NCBI GenBank assembly: GCA_900128565.1
Contig: LT636318.1
Location: 1-10,346, forward strand
Origin: Stramenopiles sp. TOSAG23-6
Lineage: Eukaryota > Sar
Length of the DNA stretch: 10,346 nt
Direction of reading: 5' to 3'
The notes beneath the pieces were generated by a model that was not told where the DNA came from, did not search any database, and saw only the letters and a list, made by a program, of their open reading frames with translations. Below, one piece after another: positions 8,501-10,346 of the stretch. A program made the position numbers and the translations under genes. The first letter of the stretch is position 1. Each line of letters opens with the position of its first letter.

Positions 8501-10346
8501 ATTTTCGGTCTATTAAGATAGAAACAAGTGTTCCATCGGCATTGCATCGTATCGATCGTAATTTCGGTGTTCCATGGGGTGCTTTGTTGCGACCTCCTTC
8601 ATTAGCTTTACATGTTTTCTTTCCCACCATATCTATGTAATTTAGCAATTGTGCCCCAGTTCCAATTTGCTTGACCTCTCTTCTAGATACACTGAAAATC
8701 TTTAGTAAACCCTTATTTGTCGCAACTGCCATGTGTGTGCCCCTGACATTGACATCTAACATCACAGGGTCGCCTTCTACATCTGTAAATGAGAGTGTTT
8801 GTTTTACAACACCACTACTATTTGTTACGTCAAGTCGTGACCCTATAGCCATAAAGATATGATCTCTTGACATACCGACTTTACATGCGCGCGAATCAAA
8901 TGAATTTAGAAATACAATTTGAGGCATAGACCCAACACCAGATTGTGATACTCCAGCCTTTTTAGAACTGCTATGTCCTTGAAGTTCGTACACTTCCACC
9001 TGTGATCCATTCCAAACTGCTAGTCGCGGACCAGATTGTGTTAGACCTCGAATACGAACACCACAACGCAATGGCAATAATATAGTTCGTTTATCTCGTT
9101 CTCGCCGAGACATATTTGGCGGTAAGCTACCAGGCGCAACCTCTATTATAAGTTCATCGGGACTCTGTTGAACACACGCTAGCTGAGAATTCATGCTCGC
9201 CTGTAGTGCTGTTTCATTCAAAATACAAACTTGGTTACCGTCAACTAAAGAGGAATCAATACCATGATCTTTCTCCTCTTTCCCTTCATTACTTTCTTTG
9301 TCCTCCTTACACCCTCCTTCATTAACTGAAGATAATGCCATACTTGCTGCCTTAGACTCAATTTGTACAGACAATAAATGTGCTTGAAATCCCCATTTCA
9401 TATCCATAATTCTACCAAGCATCTTTTTTTGAAATACCAACTGCCAATTATTTGCAGATGTTTGTTTTACCGAGCTTTCATTTTGTAAATATTTAGACTT
9501 ATTCTTTATGTTATTACCACGCCCACAGAAGTTCCACATTAAGAGACATCCAGATGTCGTGCCGACGACAAGGGATCCACGATTACGACAAAAAGCCATA
9601 GCAGAGACTTCGTCTAATCTGGGAATTGAAAATTTTCCTTCAATATCAGTAATATTTATAATATAGTTGTTTTCATTGCCAAGATCCCAGAAACGTAATA
9701 ATTGTTCGCCTGATGATGTTAATAGGAGACCAGGACCTACCCAGAATGCTCGGAAAAAGTTGGTGCTCCCGACTGATGCAGATAACTTAACTTTGATTGG
9801 ACTGACTTTACCACTTGGTGAAATCTCTAGTTGTAAGAGTAGCATTGATTCTGTAATTATTACAACGCGATCCTTCCCTTTATAGTACAACATCGAAAAC
9901 ACAGGCGAACGAAGCGATTGTACATCCATACAATGTCCAATGTCATCCGCGTATGATACCACGCCTTGGTCGCCACCAAAGAAAAATGATGTGCAACGAG
10001 AATGATCTTTTGCTCCATGGAATGCCGCGAACACACAGTGAGTGATTGCACCATTTTTCCGATAGTGGCATATAGGCATAAGTCTTCCACGAATATCTGT
10101 TTGCCAAACACCTATTGCACCTCGGCGATCACCTGTAACTAATCTTGTACCGTCATCCTTCCACTTGAGCAATGTAATTGGGGATTTATGTACAGCGTCG
10201 TCTTCACGTTGCAGTCGATCTCTAAGGTTCCACAAGGAAATTACACCATCTGCCCAGCCTATTGCAAGAATAAAGCTCTCAGGCTGCCACTCCATTTTTG
10301 TTACATTACTTGATCGTTCGACAAAATTATTGATTAATTGTTTTTG
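5583..10346 (-). CDS. IFT140: IFT140, intraflagellar transport protein 140 (IFT-A complex), 5' end cut by the window
   Basis: Core subunit of the IFT-A complex, which serves retrograde transport and import of membrane proteins in cilia/flagella. Numbering from the first visible Met (10293-10295) gives 1570 residues to the TGA at 5583-5585; the frame stays open for 17 more codons to the window edge, and those codons (RSSNVTKMEW...) fit a WD40 strand, so the true start lies outside. The N-terminal half is WD40 beta-propeller: ISLWN (20-24), IGVWQ, LRFWD, LLMWN, then a second propeller from about 380 including RLAVWNG. Helical TPR-like repeats run from about 815 to 1470. Signature stretches from memory of animal IFT140 include WENMAHMCVKTKRLDVAEV (844 on), GNMGHARGAKA, HYMYAKHLEK, RWWAQYCES, ALLKSGDTDKI and NYLQNLDWRNE. 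The tail from about 1500 is acidic and Ser/Gly-rich. Lineage-specific inserts lie near 315-350 and 655-720. No introns are visible in 4.7 kb. Confidence 0.96.
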   Translation of the reverse strand, partial: QKQLINNFVERSSNVTKMEWQPESFILAIGWADGVISLWNLRDRLQREDDAVHKSPITLLKWKDDGTRLVTGDRRGAIGVWQTDIRGRLMPICHYRKNGAITHCVFAAFHGAKDHSRCTSFFFGGDQGVVSYADDIGHCMDVQSLRSPVFSMLYYKGKDRVVIITESMLLLQLEISPSGKVSPIKVKLSASVGSTNFFRAFWVGPGLLLTSSGEQLLRFWDLGNENNYIINITDIEGKFSIPRLDEVSAMAFCRNRGSLVVGTTSGCLLMWNFCGRGNNIKNKSKYLQNESSVKQTSANNWQLVFQKKMLGRIMDMKWGFQAHLLSVQIESKAASMALSSVNEGGCKEDKESNEGKEEKDHGIDSSLVDGNQVCILNETALQASMNSQLACVQQSPDELIIEVAPGSLPPNMSRRERDKRTILLPLRCGVRIRGLTQSGPRLAVWNGSQVEVYELQGHSSSKKAGVSQSGVGSMPQIVFLNSFDSRACKVGMSRDHIFMAIGSRLDVTNSSGVVKQTLSFTDVEGDPVMLDVNVRGTHMAVATNKGLLKIFSVSRREVKQIGTGAQLLNYIDMVGKKTCKANEGGRNKAPHGTPKLRSIRCNADGTLVSILIDRKLNSFHTEGDSRIYVFNTELSSINTYDFGPERYPTSHLWDTDEGRLLVTEACLSKPGSTVKSDTSYASVTVPEAQEDTKEDRNNDGETAKGNKKGLLGKIGNKKGLLQKMKKAAKLQIMINKASGIGIDQSIISTLFATTEHGILQQDFFTVDRAKLSLMGVNVPYLYFIVGSDNTIRSPHTPSSPTATASNTKRRLRSRLMRDFVGLDRVDETTKKALLEFSYYLTIGNMDAAYRSVKLIQSPSVWENMAHMCVKTKRLDVAEVCLGNMGHARGAKAVREAKANEPEHEARVAMVAVQLGLLEDAERLYTEGKRFDLLNELYQASGQWKEALTISEKQDRIHLKSTHYMYAKHLEKIGDSTGAMEHYEAANSHRYEVPRMLFDAERLDDLQSYIKRSRDPKLLRWWAQYCESVADLDGAMRYYIKAEDHLSQVRIHCFRQEFDEAAETVFNAPKKIMKAAAYHLARQHEGHGNIKEAINFFVRAGRYNHAVRIAKRGNLNEELLALAKVSPKSTMTEAAKHFESQKRFEEAVLLYSKSDNLDRALSLCFKEKLFEQLRSITEQLASDDPDGDGDPNTKADPQMLARCAEFFMDHGEFEKAVHISITAGKPDTALELCVEHRIKITDEMAERMTPAKKSSNEPGASAFNIERSKLLTAIARCCKKQCSYHLACKLYTLAGDKMKALAALLKSGDTDKIIFFATVSRSRDVYVLVANYLQNLDWRNEKAVMKAIIQFYTKARSFAQLAAFYESCAAVEVDEYRDYEKALTALKSSLKYLGKLMKSREQAAANEDKVASIQRRCSIVERFIHARSLVKSDPTQMVSICEELLDTSRTDEAVQSGDIYALLIQCNHDEGNMDRAMELIDRYQSTSSGRRHTLATNPFFDQEILRNIFSACDRDFPKANSGRGENRSSDDGSMSEELEESIAGSSMMSMGSEGRRYRENEDEGDHGFTGAMSQYDGNENEGKWEDGK
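8175..8234 (-). repeat. Two tandem 10-codon repeats (GNKKGLL core) inside the IFT140 insertion
   Basis: Residues 688-697 (GNKKGLLGKI) and 698-707 (GNKKGLLQKM), followed by further lysines, form two adjacent decapeptide repeats in the second propeller region. The codons differ at about nine positions, mostly synonymous, so the duplication is not new and the peptide appears conserved relative to the DNA. The segment is basic and could form an amphipathic helix. It is preceded by an acidic, polar stretch (about 669-686). Confidence 0.8.

Noticed and set aside
9246-9353. Possible retained intron in IFT140 encoding the acidic loop
   Set aside because: The stretch is in frame without stops, not AT-richer than its surroundings in an obvious way, and I see no convincing splice pair; kept as coding.
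1-10346. A novel defence, mobile or biosynthetic system
   Set aside because: No transposase, integrase, recombinase, terminal repeats, CRISPR-like array or clustered enzymes are visible; the genes are ordinary eukaryotic housekeeping and flagellar genes.

Overview
This window looks like a gene-dense stretch of nuclear DNA from a flagellated microbial eukaryote. It holds long open reading frames with few introns, one clear spliceosomal intron (GT...AG, 101 nt), AATAAA-type 3' signals, a kinesin and the intraflagellar-transport protein IFT140. The visible stops are TAA, TAG, TAG and TGA, so the code is standard, which argues against ciliates with reassigned stops. The DNA is AT-rich and the intergenic gaps are short (67 to 320 bp). 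That style fits compact protist genomes such as those of some oomycetes or other stramenopiles, but this lineage is an inference and is not proven by the sequence.

The four protein genes alternate in strand. (1) At 74-1353 (+) is a two-exon, membrane-anchored alpha/beta hydrolase. It resembles the plant BODYGUARD / lysophospholipase-like group, and its catalytic triad is complete only after the intron is removed. (2) At 1455-2348 (-) is an RluA-type pseudouridine synthase with a presequence-like N-terminus; it faces gene 1 tail to tail. (3) At 2669-5515 (+) is a complete N-terminal-motor kinesin of 948 residues in a single exon. It is divergent from gene 2 across a 320-bp presumed shared promoter region that carries TAG/CTA repeats and a perfect 14-nt palindrome. 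(4) From 5583 to the right edge (-) is IFT140, the WD40/TPR subunit of the IFT-A complex. Its reading frame is still open at base 10346, so its true start lies outside the window. Genes 3 and 4 converge with only 67 bp between their stop codons.

The kinesin and IFT140 both belong to microtubule-based transport. IFT140 acts in retrograde transport in cilia/flagella and implies that the organism makes a flagellum, for example on zoospores. Whether this kinesin works in the flagellum cannot be read from sequence; its motor has kinesin-1-like features and no clear kinesin-2 signature. The hydrolase and the pseudouridine synthase have no evident link to transport.

I found no mobile element, CRISPR array, RNA gene or clear new multi-gene system. 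The most useful second-look items are the hidden intron, the open 5' end of IFT140, lineage-specific insertions in IFT140 and the kinesin motor, a 31-nt tandem duplication at the 3' end of the pseudouridine synthase gene, and the palindrome-rich divergent promoter.
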